From Bacteroidales bacterium (GTDB lineage: Bacteria; Bacteroidota; Bacteroidia; Bacteroidales; JAADJA01): DNA of 54,548 nt. The stretch is taken from contig JAUVJI010000009.1 in NCBI GenBank assembly GCA_030596605.1, forward strand, positions 1 through 54,548, given 5' to 3'. The notes under the pieces were generated by a model. It made no database searches. It was not told where the DNA came from and was given only the letters and a program-made list of their open reading frames with translations. Shown in pieces: positions 1 to 9,041 of the stretch. A program made the position numbers and the translations under genes. Each line of letters opens with the position of its first letter. Position 1 is the first letter of the stretch.

Positions 1-226
1 CTTTTAGAAACTATGAACCGTTTCAAAAAATTAAAATATAATTGGCTAAACAATATGTCAATCAATTTTAATGGTGCTGCCTCATCCTGAAAAATTAGGG
101 GTAGAAATTATACATGAAAATCTGTGGTAATCAATAAAAATCTTGCATGTGAACCTGTCTGCCGGTTCACCAATCGAAAAATAGCAGGCAGGCAGCTAAG
201 TGCCATACTTGCAAGCCGTTAAACCT

Positions 227-853
227 TCAGTCATCATCCGGATCATAAATCTCTATCCCCCAAACCTCCTTTATATGCTTCCTCACAGCCATATCCCCTT
301 CATAATTCGCATCAGGATAAACATCATCTCTGTTTTTTAATTTAATATGAACCACATCAATGACGTACATCCTTCCTCTTTTGGTTTCTATATCCACATA
401 ATCAATTTCTTCTTTTGTGAACTTGTGCTTCTTTTCAAAGATGATCCCTGTTTTGGAATATCCGCCAAATTCATCCAGCTCGATTTTAAACCTTGCCTGG
501 CTTAATACACCTATTAAAGAACCGATAAGAATTGGCAGGATAAAAAAATACACCAAACAACCGTCGCTTACCCTGTCCGTTTTCTGATCCTGTGTTTCAT
601 CTTTTACAGCTTTTTTCTGCTTTTTTGCTTTGTAGACCCTTAAACTTAATGATAATATGGAGGCAAGGAAGAACCCTCCCGGAAAAATATATGCTTTGAA
701 ATTTTTGGTGATGAGTACATAATTTTCTGTTGTCTCCACATTAAAACGATCTTCACCGACAGGAAAAAATATAAGGGGAAATGACAAAACTACAGCAAAT
801 ATAATGATGTAATCCCAGCTGATGAATTTCAAAAGGTCAATAAGGTTTTTCAT
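227..853 (-). CDS. Small membrane protein of unknown function
   Basis: Protein of 208 residues that I do not recognise. Three hydrophobic stretches (about residues 12-28, 52-68 and 98-116) predict a membrane protein. A charged linker (about 72-93) separates the second and third, and a soluble tail of about 90 residues follows. The tail has an alternating hydrophobic/charged pattern (FKIELDEFGG, then HKFTKEEIDYVDIE) that could be a small beta-rich, PH-like domain, but this is inference. The reading frame opens 16 codons earlier at 901, but those codons lie in a dispersed CGCAAAGACGCAAA repeat, so the ATG at 853 followed by MKNLIDLLKF is preferred. It stands alone, downstream of uvrA on the same strand. 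No catalytic motif is visible. Confidence 0.6.
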   Translation of the reverse strand: MKNLIDLLKFISWDYIIIFAVVLSFPLIFFPVGEDRFNVETTENYVLITKNFKAYIFPGGFFLASILSLSLRVYKAKKQKKAVKDETQDQKTDRVSDGCLVYFFILPILIGSLIGVLSQARFKIELDEFGGYSKTGIIFEKKHKFTKEEIDYVDIETKRGRMYVIDVVHIKLKNRDDVYPDANYEGDMAVRKHIKEVWGIEIYDPDDD

Positions 854-880
854 GGTTATTTCAAGTTGAATTTTATTTCT

Positions 881-1008
881 TGCGGAGACGCAAAGACGCA
901 AATTTTTAAATCTTGCTAATTATACCAATTTGTGTTTAAAAATAGATCATTGCTTATTGATATCGATACAATATATTTTCCTTTGCGACTTGGCGCCTTT
1001 GCGTGCAA
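881..1008. repeat. Imperfect palindromic ACGCAAAG-type intergenic repeat, copy A
   Basis: The left arm contains GACGCAAAGACGCAAA and the right arm CTTTGCGACTTGGCGCCTTTG, roughly its reverse complement. The reverse complement of the right arm matches the left arm of the copy at 26011 in about 23 of 25 positions, so the two belong to one dispersed family. It fills the gap between the membrane-protein gene and the 3' end of uvrA. Confidence 0.65.
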
Positions 1009-1040
1009 AATTATAGCCAGCTTTAACAATATTATAAATC

Positions 1041-3908
1041 TTAATTTTTATTGTCGAATAATTCTTTCAAATACTCTCCGGTATAACTATCCTTGTATTT
1101 CGCTACTTCTTCCGGTGTTCCTGAACAAACAATTTCACCACCCCGTTCTCCTCCTTCAGGTCCGAGATCAATGATGAAGTCTGCCACCTTGATCACTTCC
1201 ATGTTGTGCTCAATGACAAGTACCGTATTGCCTTTGTTGACCAGTTTATGCAAAACCTGCAACAAAACATTCACATCCTCAAAATGCAAACCTGTTGTCG
1301 GTTCATCCAAAATATATAGCGTATTGCCGGTATCCCGTTTAGATAACTCAGAAGCAAGTTTTACCCGTTGAGCTTCACCACCTGAAATGGTCGTTGATTG
1401 CTGTCCCAAAGTGATATAACCCAGCCCCACATCCTGAACTGTTTTGATTTTTTGCGTAATAGAGGGGATATTTTCAAAAAAGTCTACCGCCTGGTTGATG
1501 GTCATTTCCAGGATATCGTTGATTGATTTTCCTTTGTACCTTACTTCGAGGGTTTCGCGGTTATACCGCTTACCGTTGCAATCTTCGCAATGCACATGAA
1601 CATCAGGTAGGAAGTTCATCTCAATCACCCGCACACCGGCTCCTTTGCAGGTTTCGCAACGGCCACCTTTAACATTGAATGAAAATCTGCCTGGTTTATA
1701 ACCCCTGATTTTCGATTCAGGCAATTGAGCATACAATTTTCTGATTTCATCAAAAACGCCTGTATATGTTGCAGGATTTGAACGCGGTGTACGTCCGATG
1801 GGTGATTGGTCAATTTCTATGACTTTATCAATAAAATCAATTCCCTGGATATCTTTATATGGAAGCGGTTTCTTTTCCGAACGGTAAAAATGTTTACTGA
1901 GGATAGGGTAGAGGGTATCATTGATCAATGATGATTTGCCACTTCCGGAAACACCGGTAACGCAAATGAACTGTCCCAAAGGGATTTTAACATTGACCTG
2001 TTTTAGGTTATTTCCTGAAGCGCCTTTTATTTTAAGAAAGTTTCCATTACCCGGCCGTCTTTTTTTCGGGATTTTAATTTCCTTTTTCCCACGCATGTAC
2101 TCACAAGTGATGGTCTGACAGTCGATCATGTCATTGGGTGTTCCTTGCGCTACGATTTCACCACCATGGATACCGGCGCCCGGTCCAATGTCAATTACAT
2201 GATCTGCTGCGAGGATTGTCTCTTTGTCGTGCTCAACCACGATGATCGAATTTCCGATATCCCTCAAATCCTGAAGCGATTTTATTAGTCTCAGGTTGTC
2301 GCGCTGGTGAAGGCCAATACTTGGTTCATCCAGGATATATAGTACATTGGTCAGTTGGGAACCAATCTGGGTTGCCAGCCTTATCCTTTGTGATTCCCCT
2401 CCGGAAAGGCTTCTTGCCGGCCGGTTAAGGCCAAGATATTCCAATCCTACATCTAACAGGAATTTTATCCTATTCCGAATCTCCCTGATAATTTCATGAG
2501 CGATGACCTTATTCTTTTCACTTAGTTTTGATTCAACTGCATCTATCCATGAATCTAATTTTATCAGGTCATAATTGGCCAGTTCCGAAATATTTTTATT
2601 ATCAATCCTGAAATAAAGCGATTCCTTTTTAAGTCTCAAACCATTACATTCAGGGCAATGGATGGCATTCATGAAATTATTCGCCCATTTCTTTATACTA
2701 ACGGAGTTGGATTCGTTGAACTGATTGGAAATAAAATTGAATACACCTTCAAAGTTTAACGTATAAGTAGATGTTATGCCTAAATATTCTTTCTGGATTG
2801 TGTAATTTTCGTCCGATCCATACAAAATGGTTGAAATCGCCTCCTCTGGAATATTTGAAATTGGTGTGTCCAGGTCAAATCCGTATTTATCGCCTATGGC
2901 TTCCATCTGGTGAAATATCCAGTTATGCTTGTATTCTCCGATGGGAGCAATACCACCTTTTTTAATACTTTTCTTTTTGTCGGGGAAAATTTTATTAAGG
3001 TCGATTTCAGTTACTGTGCCTAATCCGTTGCATTTTGGGCATGCCCCGTAAGGAGAGTTAAATGAAAATGAGTTTGGTTCCGGTTCATTGTAAGAAATAC
3101 CGGATGTGGGGCACATTAACGAACGGCTGAAGTGTTTGATGTCGGCGTTTTCATAATCCATGATCATTACCGATCCCTTACCGTATTTCATTCCAAGCTG
3201 AACAGATTGGATAAGTCTTCGCTCCGAATCTGAATTTACCTGGATATTGTCAATTACAATCTCAATATCATGAACCTTGTATCGGTCAAGTTGTTTTCCG
3301 AAACCCAGTTCCGAAATCTCACCATCTGCCATTACTTTTAAAAAACCCTGTTTCCTGAATTGCTCGAATAGCTCACGGTAATGGCCTTTACGCCCTTTTA
3401 CAACAGGAGCCAAGATTACAATTTTTTTATTCTCGTATTGTTTGGTAATGAGGTTCAGAATTTGTGATTCGGAATACCTGATCATTTTTTCATCAGTAAC
3501 ATATGAATAGGCATCGGCAATCCTTGCAAATAGTAACCTTAGGAAATCATAAATTTCAGTGATCGTTCCCACAGTTGAGCGGGGATTTTTATTCACAGAT
3601 TTCTGTTCTATTGAAATTACGGGACTGAGTCCTGTGATCTTATCCACATCAGGCCTCTCAAGGTTGCCAATAAACTGGCGGGCATAGGCTGAAAACGTTT
3701 CCATGTACCTGCGCTGCCCTTCAGCATAGATGGTATCGAAGGCAAGGGAGGATTTTCCGCTTCCGCTCAATCCTGTAATTACCACAAGTTTGTTTCTCGG
3801 GATTTTTACATCAATGTTCTTTAAATTGTGAACACGCGCTCCGTAAACCTCCAGTTGATCAATGGTTATTTGTTCGTTTGAATTAGATATGTCAGTTTCT
3901 CGTTTCAA
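1041..3908 (-). CDS. uvrA: Excinuclease ABC subunit A (UvrA)
   Basis: UvrA is the damage-recognition ATPase of nucleotide excision repair; it dimerises and loads UvrB on lesions. The 955-residue product has the family's usual length and duplicated ABC layout: an N-terminal Walker A (GLSGSGKSSLAFDT), the first Cys zinc motif (CPKCNGLG), the signature LSGGESQRIRLA with Walker B YILDEPS, then a second Walker A (GVSGSGKSSL), a second zinc motif (CETCKGAG ... CEDCNGKRY), signature ISGGEAQRVKLA and YILDEPTTGLH. It is intact. A -7 box (TATCTTTG on the minus strand) lies at 3934-3941, 26 bases upstream of the start, so it probably has its own promoter. Confidence 0.98.
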   Translation of the reverse strand: MKRETDISNSNEQITIDQLEVYGARVHNLKNIDVKIPRNKLVVITGLSGSGKSSLAFDTIYAEGQRRYMETFSAYARQFIGNLERPDVDKITGLSPVISIEQKSVNKNPRSTVGTITEIYDFLRLLFARIADAYSYVTDEKMIRYSESQILNLITKQYENKKIVILAPVVKGRKGHYRELFEQFRKQGFLKVMADGEISELGFGKQLDRYKVHDIEIVIDNIQVNSDSERRLIQSVQLGMKYGKGSVMIMDYENADIKHFSRSLMCPTSGISYNEPEPNSFSFNSPYGACPKCNGLGTVTEIDLNKIFPDKKKSIKKGGIAPIGEYKHNWIFHQMEAIGDKYGFDLDTPISNIPEEAISTILYGSDENYTIQKEYLGITSTYTLNFEGVFNFISNQFNESNSVSIKKWANNFMNAIHCPECNGLRLKKESLYFRIDNKNISELANYDLIKLDSWIDAVESKLSEKNKVIAHEIIREIRNRIKFLLDVGLEYLGLNRPARSLSGGESQRIRLATQIGSQLTNVLYILDEPSIGLHQRDNLRLIKSLQDLRDIGNSIIVVEHDKETILAADHVIDIGPGAGIHGGEIVAQGTPNDMIDCQTITCEYMRGKKEIKIPKKRRPGNGNFLKIKGASGNNLKQVNVKIPLGQFICVTGVSGSGKSSLINDTLYPILSKHFYRSEKKPLPYKDIQGIDFIDKVIEIDQSPIGRTPRSNPATYTGVFDEIRKLYAQLPESKIRGYKPGRFSFNVKGGRCETCKGAGVRVIEMNFLPDVHVHCEDCNGKRYNRETLEVRYKGKSINDILEMTINQAVDFFENIPSITQKIKTVQDVGLGYITLGQQSTTISGGEAQRVKLASELSKRDTGNTLYILDEPTTGLHFEDVNVLLQVLHKLVNKGNTVLVIEHNMEVIKVADFIIDLGPEGGERGGEIVCSGTPEEVAKYKDSYTGEYLKELFDNKN

Positions 3909-3933
3909 TGAAAGAGTGTGATAAAAAAGGGTG

Positions 3934-3941
3934 CAAAGATA
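3934..3941 (-). promoter_or_regulatory. Putative Bacteroidota -7 promoter box for uvrA
   Basis: Reads TATCTTTG on the minus strand, a full match to the Bacteroidota TAnnTTTG -7 consensus, 26 bases before the uvrA start. No clear -33 TTTG partner was found. Confidence 0.5.
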
Positions 3942-4019
3942 CGAGGAAATTGCGAAGAATTTATCTATTGATGAGTTGAAATTTGGACAATTGGGTTTAA
4001 GAAAACTTCCAATATGGAA

Positions 4020-4076
4020 CGCTGATCTTCAAGATTGTTATGATCCCGAAACTTCGGGATGATATAATTATCAGCG
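4020..4076. repeat. Cruciform-forming repeat with CGCTGAT arms and a central hairpin
   Basis: Outer arms CGCTGAT (4020-4026) and ATCAGCG (4070-4076) are inverted. Between them the palindrome at 4043-4060 (ATCCCGAA, AC, TTCGGGAT) can form a tight hairpin. There is no U-tract on either strand, so it looks like a dispersed repeat rather than a classical terminator, although it sits between the end of the 4126-5968 operon and uvrA. Confidence 0.5.
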
Positions 4077-4125
4077 GAAATCATAAAAATCTGTGTTCTG
4101 AATTTTTGAGTGGATTATTAATGGA

Positions 4126-4962
4126 CTATTCTTGTTCCGGTATTGGGGGCCATACAAAGTTTTTTGTATTTGGGAATTCCTTTTCCACTTCCATTTTCAA
4201 CCACAGCAGCATCCTTATAAATGGCCTGATAGATTCCTTTTCTGGAACAAGATGATTGAATAGGTGGTTCCATGCGCCTATTGAGCTGTCAATACCTATT
4301 AGCGCTACCATAGCAGAACCATCAGAGTCATTTGGAAAACCTTCAAACATATCCTTGTCTTCCTCTTCTTCATACAAACTGCTTAGCGCCCGGTTGATTT
4401 TTATCCAAATTTGAATATGATACCATAAAATAACTTCAACGGAATTCGACAATTGTTTTAACTTTGTTTTATCAACTATTCCGGGGTAGCTGACATTAAA
4501 GTCTTTTGTTTCAGGGTCGTAATCCTGTTTCAGAGTTTCTTTCCTATCCTCCAGCCATTGATGCACAGCCCTTTCATATTTCGAAGCAACTTGTGAAATA
4601 TTTTGCTCCTTTGCCTTTTCACGTTTTTCTTTATGATCTTTCATTGCTTCTTCAGCATCTTCATCATCATCCCAATCTTCAAACATTGAAAAATCATCAT
4701 TTTTTACAAGTGGTATTTCTTCATCAATAATATCAGCAGCTTCCTCAATGGTTTTATTCACCTGATCCCAGAAATTTTTATTCTCTTCCATTGATTTTTC
4801 ACGCCTTTTTTCTGCCTCATATTCTTTCATAAAGATCTTCTCATCGGCAAATAATCTACACTTTTCAGTATACAAACATCGCTCACACCAGCGGTTGCAA
4901 TAGTTGTAAATGCCAGAAATAAAGTCTCCTTCGGGCAATTCTATGTCATCGTCAAATTTCAT
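4126..4962 (-). CDS. Conserved hypothetical protein with N-terminal Cys cluster
   Basis: A 278-residue soluble, very acidic protein. Its only distinctive motif is near the N-terminus: Cys22, Cys26, Cys29 and Cys35 in the context YCNRWCERCLYTEKC (CX3CX2CX5C). This could bind zinc or an iron-sulfur cluster; that is inference. Residues 45-120 are highly charged and probably helical, and the C-terminal half is helix-rich with Trp-containing segments (WYHIQIWIKINRAL). No transmembrane segment or signal peptide is seen. The start is 4 bases downstream of the stop of the lytic transglycosylase gene, so the two are almost certainly co-transcribed. I know of no assigned function for proteins with this motif. 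Confidence 0.75.
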   Translation of the reverse strand: MKFDDDIELPEGDFISGIYNYCNRWCERCLYTEKCRLFADEKIFMKEYEAEKRREKSMEENKNFWDQVNKTIEEAADIIDEEIPLVKNDDFSMFEDWDDDEDAEEAMKDHKEKREKAKEQNISQVASKYERAVHQWLEDRKETLKQDYDPETKDFNVSYPGIVDKTKLKQLSNSVEVILWYHIQIWIKINRALSSLYEEEEDKDMFEGFPNDSDGSAMVALIGIDSSIGAWNHLFNHLVPEKESIRPFIRMLLWLKMEVEKEFPNTKNFVWPPIPEQE

Positions 4963-4966
4963 TTTT

Positions 4967-5968
4967 TTATTCTATTTGATCAACTGTTAATGTATCGTTA
5001 AAAATTGCATTAAAATCTTCTACATTCGATTTTAATTTTTTCACATCAAGATACTTCGTTTCGGGTAATTGGATAATATAAGATTTCCCTGATCTGACGG
5101 GCAATTTATCCGATCTTAGCCAGGGATTGAATTCTTTAAGGATTTTATAGTTGATATTATTTTCAGCAGCAAATTCAACGAGGTCATCAATCGATTTGGA
5201 TACTTTTATTTCTTTGGTTGGAATTTCTGGATATAAATCTGCTTCGCGCAAATAGAAGCCATATTTTGTAGGATTTTCGTAAATCGTTTTTATGGCTAAT
5301 ATCCTGTATATGTACCTTGAAGTTTCATCATTCAGGAATAGGTCGTAATAATTAGAAGTGTTTTGATCCTGAATGGCTTCCTTAATTCTTCTTTCACCGG
5401 CATTATAAGCAGCAGCAACCAATGTCCAGTTGCTGAACTTTTTGAAGGCTTTGTTTAAATATTTACATGCTGCTTCAGTGGCTTTCTCGGCGTGATATCT
5501 TTCATCAACCCTTTTATTCACTTCCAGGCCATTTTCTTTGGCTGTTTTTTCAAGGAATTGCCAGAAACCGGTTGCCCCCGCCGGTGAAACAACATTCATC
5601 AATCCACTTTCAATTAAAGCAAGGTATTTAAAGTCATTTGGGATTTCATTTTTGGCAAGAATCGGTTCAATGACAGAGAACCACCTGTTAGCCCTTTTTA
5701 TGAGTAGGATAGTTGATGTATGCCAGTAGGTATTAATCAGTATTTCCCTGTCAAGTTTTTCCTTTACATAAAACAGATCCAGTGGAGCTGATTCATAAGC
5801 AAATTCAATTGATTTGGGAATATCTGGAGTGAATATCTTATAATTTCTTTGAAAGGCTTCCCTGTATTGTTTATTTGAAATTTTTTCCTTGTCGGAAGAA
5901 AAAATAAAAACTAAAAAAATAGCCGCTGCGAATAAAACTACAGTACTAAGTAAATATATTTTTCTCAT
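4967..5968 (-). CDS. MltD-like lytic transglycosylase
   Basis: Predicted peptidoglycan lytic transglycosylase, which cleaves the MurNAc-GlcNAc glycan strand to a 1,6-anhydro product in the periplasm. The 333-residue protein has an N-terminal hydrophobic anchor (about residues 4-23), then an SLT domain with the catalytic glutamate in ALIESGL (Glu120), the GATGFWQF motif and the AAAYNAGE motif. The tail (about 265-315, SIDDLVEFAAENNINY to YIIQLPE) resembles a LysM-type glycan-binding segment. It is shorter than E. coli MltD, which has more LysM repeats. It lies 21 bases downstream of rfbC and 4 bases upstream of the Cys-motif gene, so an operon for envelope functions is likely. Confidence 0.88.
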   Translation of the reverse strand: MRKIYLLSTVVLFAAAIFLVFIFSSDKEKISNKQYREAFQRNYKIFTPDIPKSIEFAYESAPLDLFYVKEKLDREILINTYWHTSTILLIKRANRWFSVIEPILAKNEIPNDFKYLALIESGLMNVVSPAGATGFWQFLEKTAKENGLEVNKRVDERYHAEKATEAACKYLNKAFKKFSNWTLVAAAYNAGERRIKEAIQDQNTSNYYDLFLNDETSRYIYRILAIKTIYENPTKYGFYLREADLYPEIPTKEIKVSKSIDDLVEFAAENNINYKILKEFNPWLRSDKLPVRSGKSYIIQLPETKYLDVKKLKSNVEDFNAIFNDTLTVDQIE

Positions 5969-5989
5969 GTTGTTGAAAAATTGCAGAAT

Positions 5990-6532
5990 TTAAAATTTAC
6001 TTTGGAAATCTTTGAATCTTGGCGCTGACTGGTCTTTTAAAGATACCAGCGGGTTTTTAATATTCCAGGAGATACCCAAGTCGGGATCGCTCCATAAAAT
6101 ACTTCCTTCCGATTCTTTATTGTAATAATTGGTGCATTTGTATTGAAAGATTGTATTATCCATCAATGTAAGAAAGCCATGGGCAAAACCCGGCGGAATC
6201 CAGAGCATGGTTTTGTTTGATTCGGATAATTCCTGTGAAATCCACTCTCCGTATGTTTTTGAACCTTTGCGGATATCAACCGCTACATCTAATACCGCAC
6301 CTGTAACTACCCGTACAAGTTTACCCTGTTCATAAGGCGGGTTTTGAAAATGAAGTCCTCTTAATACTCCTTTCTGAGATTTGGATTCATTATCCTGAAC
6401 GAAATCCAGTTTAATACCTGCCTCTTTAAATTTATCAAGTCTGAATGATTCGGAGAAATAACCACGATTATCTTCGAATACATTGGGTTTGATTATCAGA
6501 AAGTCGATTATCTTTGTTTTTATGATTTCCAT
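5990..6532 (-). CDS. rfbC: dTDP-4-dehydrorhamnose 3,5-epimerase
   Basis: RmlC/RfbC epimerises dTDP-4-keto-6-deoxyglucose at C3 and C5 on the way to dTDP-L-rhamnose for cell-surface polysaccharides. At 180 residues it has the normal length and the cupin-like RmlC motifs: GVLRGLHFQNPP with the catalytic His61, the strand KLVRVVTGAVLDVAVDIR, the PPGFAHGF loop, Tyr131 in FQYKCTNYY, and Asp167 in SLKDQSAP. The partner genes rfbA, rfbB and rfbD are not in this window. It starts 5 bases after the stop of the PIN toxin gene, so it may be read through from the toxin-antitoxin promoter. Confidence 0.95.
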   Translation of the reverse strand: MEIIKTKIIDFLIIKPNVFEDNRGYFSESFRLDKFKEAGIKLDFVQDNESKSQKGVLRGLHFQNPPYEQGKLVRVVTGAVLDVAVDIRKGSKTYGEWISQELSESNKTMLWIPPGFAHGFLTLMDNTIFQYKCTNYYNKESEGSILWSDPDLGISWNIKNPLVSLKDQSAPRFKDFQSKF

Positions 6533-6537
6533 TCAAC

Positions 6538-6924
6538 TTATTCAAAAGGATTATAAAGTTTTAGACCATCAATTTTCTTAAAGTCTTTGTTGTTTCTGGA
6601 AACAACAGTGAGATTATATAATAATGCAGTAGCTCCAATAATTGTATCTGGAGTAGCAATCTTACATCTCTGCTTTATTTCAATTGATTTTTGTTCAATG
6701 CTTTGATCAATATAAAATACTTTAGCATTATTAATGAATTTAGCAACTTTTATTATTTCAAACTCATTAATTTTATGCCATCCTAATATTTCAATTTTAG
6801 TTATAGTGGATATATTAAATGAATTCTTGAAGATATTTTCAACTTTTTTAAGATGTTGTTTTGGAATTTTATTATCAAGATAATAAATGATAATATTTGT
6901 GTCAATCAGATATTTGTATTCCAT
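6538..6924 (-). CDS. PIN-domain (VapC-like) ribonuclease toxin
   Basis: A 128-residue PIN-fold protein, predicted to be the RNase toxin of a type II toxin-antitoxin pair. The acidic metal-binding set is present: Asp8 in LIDTNIIIYYL, Glu45 in TKIEILGWHK, Asp93 in ATPDTIIGATAL and Asp114 in SRNNKDF. The length fits the family. Its start overlaps the end of the upstream small gene (6906-7142) by 19 bases, the usual translational coupling of antitoxin and toxin. The target RNA cannot be read from the sequence. Confidence 0.88.
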   Translation of the reverse strand: MEYKYLIDTNIIIYYLDNKIPKQHLKKVENIFKNSFNISTITKIEILGWHKINEFEIIKVAKFINNAKVFYIDQSIEQKSIEIKQRCKIATPDTIIGATALLYNLTVVSRNNKDFKKIDGLKLYNPFE

Positions 6925-7142
6925 TGATCCTTCATGTTTCTGAGTTCCTTTTCAATATCCAAATTTAAGTGCGATAACATTCCTTTATATTCTGAAGGGT
7001 CAAAATCTTTTTTCTCTTCTTTGGGCTTTTCTATTTTATTGCCTGTAATATTTTTTTTTATTTTTTTCCATATAGAATATGGAATAACCGCATATTCAAT
7101 TTCGCCCGTAGAGTCATATATATATTTAACAGTTATGTCCAT
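6906..7142 (-). CDS. Antitoxin of the PIN toxin pair
   Basis: A 78-residue protein that precedes and overlaps the PIN toxin. The N-terminal half (KYIYDSTGEIEYAVIPYSIW) resembles the Phd/YefM-like antitoxins common in Bacteroidota, in which a short beta-sheet and helix dimerise and bind the operator. The Lys/Glu-rich tail from about residue 35 (KIEKPKEEKKDF) would be the toxin-wrapping segment. Function is assigned mainly from gene order and overlap. A -7 box at 7163-7170 gives the pair its own promoter, probably autorepressed as in the family. Confidence 0.75.
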   Translation of the reverse strand: MDITVKYIYDSTGEIEYAVIPYSIWKKIKKNITGNKIEKPKEEKKDFDPSEYKGMLSHLNLDIEKELRNMKDQWNTNI

Positions 7143-7162
7143 TTTCGTTATTATTATTATAA

Positions 7163-7170
7163 CAAAATTA
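7163..7170 (-). promoter_or_regulatory. Putative -7 promoter box for the toxin-antitoxin pair
   Basis: TAATTTTG on the minus strand, matching TAnnTTTG, 21 bases before the antitoxin start and inside an AT-rich stretch. Confidence 0.4.
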
Positions 7171-7194
7171 CAAAAAAATAAATAATAAAAGATA

Positions 7195-8586
7195 TTATAA
7201 ATGTATCACCTCTCCGTAAGCCGCAGCAACCGCTTCCATCACCGCTTCCGACATGGTGGGGTGGGGATGAATTGTTTTCAGTATTTCATGCCCTGTAGTT
7301 TCAAGTTTCCTTGCTGCAACTGCTTCTGCTATCATTTCCGTTACATTCTCACCAATAAAATGAGCGCCAAGCCATTCACCGTATTTTGCATCGAAAATCA
7401 CTTTTACAAAACCATCCTTATTACCGGCAGCGTTTGCCTTGCCAGAAGCTGAGTATGGGAATTTCCCGACTTTTATTTCGTAACCGGCTTCTTTTGCTTG
7501 TTTCTCGGTCATCCCGACAGAGGCAATCTCAGGATTGGTGTAAGTACAACCAGGTATGTTACCATAATCTATCGGCTCAGGATCAAGCCCGGCAATTTTT
7601 TCAACACAACAAATTCCTTCTGCAGAAGCAACATGAGCTAAAGCAGGGCCATGTACAATATCACCAATGGCGTAATAACCCTCGATATTGGTCCGGTAGA
7701 ATTCATCCACAGCAATTTTATCTTTTTCCGTTTTTATCCCAACATCTTCAATTCCTATTCCTTCGATATTAGTCGATACTCCAACTGCTGATAAAACGGT
7801 TTCCACTTCGATGATATCTTCACCTTTTTTGGTTTTAACTTTTACTTTACAAAATTTACCTTTTGTATCTACCGACTCAACCGATGAATTAGTCATCACT
7901 TTTATTTTGGTTTTTTTAAAACTTCTTTCAAGTTGTTTTGCCACTTCTTCATCTTCCAAAGGAACAATCGTTGGTAAAAACTCAACAATGGTTACCTCGG
8001 TTCCGATAGATTTGTAAAAGAATGCAAACTCCGAACCTATAGCGCCGGAGCCAATCACTACCATTGACTTTGGCTGTTTTGGTAATGTCATTGCCTCACG
8101 ATATCCAATGATCTTTTTTCCATCCTGTTTAAATCCGGGCATTTCTTTCGATCTGGCACCGGTTGCAATGATGATATGATTAGCGCTATATTCCTTGACT
8201 TTACCTTTGTCATCTTTTACATCAACCTTCTTGCCTGGTTTTACTTTTCCAGTCCCTTGTATATGTTCGATCTTATTTTTCTTGAATAAAAACTGAATAC
8301 CTTTGCTCATGCCTTCTGCCACACCTCTGCTTCGATTAATCATTGCTGCAAAATCGGGTTTGGCCTCACCGGATATGGTTACCCCATAATCAGCAGCATG
8401 GCTGATATAATTAAAAACCTGAGCGCTTTTTAACAATGCTTTGGTTGGGATACACCCCCAGTTAAGGCAAACACCTCCCAGTTCAGCTTTTTCCACAACG
8501 GCAGTTTTTAATCCAAGTTGTGATGCCCTGATAGCGGCAACATATCCTCCTGGTCCGCTTCCGATAATTATTATGTCGTAATCCAT
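7195..8586 (-). CDS. lpdA: Dihydrolipoyl dehydrogenase (E3)
   Basis: FAD flavoprotein that reoxidises protein-bound dihydrolipoamide with NAD+ for 2-oxoacid dehydrogenase complexes or the glycine cleavage system. The 463-residue protein shows, in order, the FAD-binding GSGPGGYVAAIR, the redox disulfide Cys40/Cys45 in GGVCLNWGCIPTKA, the NAD-binding VVIGSGAIGSEFA, the second FAD motif YAIGDI, and the dimer-interface His442-Glu447 pair in HPHPTMSE. All catalytic residues are present. No E1/E2 or gcv genes adjoin it, so the partner complex must lie elsewhere. It is divergent from the cupin gene and the two share a short promoter region. Confidence 0.96.
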   Translation of the reverse strand: MDYDIIIIGSGPGGYVAAIRASQLGLKTAVVEKAELGGVCLNWGCIPTKALLKSAQVFNYISHAADYGVTISGEAKPDFAAMINRSRGVAEGMSKGIQFLFKKNKIEHIQGTGKVKPGKKVDVKDDKGKVKEYSANHIIIATGARSKEMPGFKQDGKKIIGYREAMTLPKQPKSMVVIGSGAIGSEFAFFYKSIGTEVTIVEFLPTIVPLEDEEVAKQLERSFKKTKIKVMTNSSVESVDTKGKFCKVKVKTKKGEDIIEVETVLSAVGVSTNIEGIGIEDVGIKTEKDKIAVDEFYRTNIEGYYAIGDIVHGPALAHVASAEGICCVEKIAGLDPEPIDYGNIPGCTYTNPEIASVGMTEKQAKEAGYEIKVGKFPYSASGKANAAGNKDGFVKVIFDAKYGEWLGAHFIGENVTEMIAEAVAARKLETTGHEILKTIHPHPTMSEAVMEAVAAAYGEVIHL

Positions 8587-8605
8587 CTTTTTAATATTGG
8601 AATTG

Positions 8606-8613
8606 CAAAATTA
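8606..8613 (-). promoter_or_regulatory. Putative -7 promoter box for lpdA
   Basis: TAATTTTG on the minus strand (TAnnTTTG), 20 bases before the lpdA start. Confidence 0.45.
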
Positions 8614-8646
8614 TTTAATTTTATCAAATATTCTATTTCATATTTA

Positions 8647-8654
8647 TACATTTG
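8647..8654 (+). promoter_or_regulatory. Putative -7 promoter box for the cupin-led operon
   Basis: TACATTTG matches TAnnTTTG, 30 bases before the cupin ATG. It is back-to-back with the lpdA box at 8606-8613, so the two divergent promoters sit within 50 bases of each other. Confidence 0.5.
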
Positions 8655-8683
8655 TAACCAAAATATAAATCAATACGCCAATT

Positions 8684-9004
8684 ATGCCTTTTATTGAATT
8701 AAAAAAAGTTAAAGAAAAGGAAATTGTTCCAGGTTATAAAGCACGATTTATTCATTCCGAAGACATGACAGCTGCTTCGTGGAACATAAAAAAAGGTTAT
8801 TCATTACCCGAACATTCTCATTATCAAGAACAAATATCTTGTGTAACAGATGGAGAATTTGAGTTGACGATTGACGGAGAAACACAAATTTTAAATTCCG
8901 GGAAAGTTGCTGTTATTCCTTCAAATGCAAAACACTCAGGAAAAGCTATTACAGATTGTAAAATTATAGACATCTTTTGTCCTGTAAGAGAAGATTATAA
9001 ATAA
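8684..9004 (+). CDS. Small single-domain cupin
   Basis: A 106-residue cupin_2-type beta-barrel. The two cupin motifs are clear: [20 protein letters not shown], with likely metal ligands His44, His46 and Gln50, and [11 protein letters not shown] with His84. Such proteins serve as isomerases, lyases, dioxygenases or small-ligand sensors, and the sequence does not decide between them. It is the first gene of a plus-strand run with only 37 bases to the next gene, so a role in the same pathway (for example isomerising or binding an intermediate) is inferred. Confidence 0.85.
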   Translation: MPFIELKKVKEKEIVPGYKARFIHSEDMTAASWNIKKGYSLPEHSHYQEQISCVTDGEFELTIDGETQILNSGKVAVIPSNAKHSGKAITDCKIIDIFCPVREDYK

Positions 9005-9041
9005 AACAATTATACAATTTAATAATTTAAAATCAAACATT

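Noticed and set aside
138..175. tRNA-like GGTTCACC-containing hairpin near the left edge
   Set aside because: Only a short GAACC/GGTTC stem is present; no acceptor stem, anticodon arm or CCA could be assembled.
932..1174. Plus-strand ORF of 80 codons overlapping the uvrA 3' end
   Set aside because: It lies antisense to uvrA and across a palindromic repeat, with no coding-like composition or motif.
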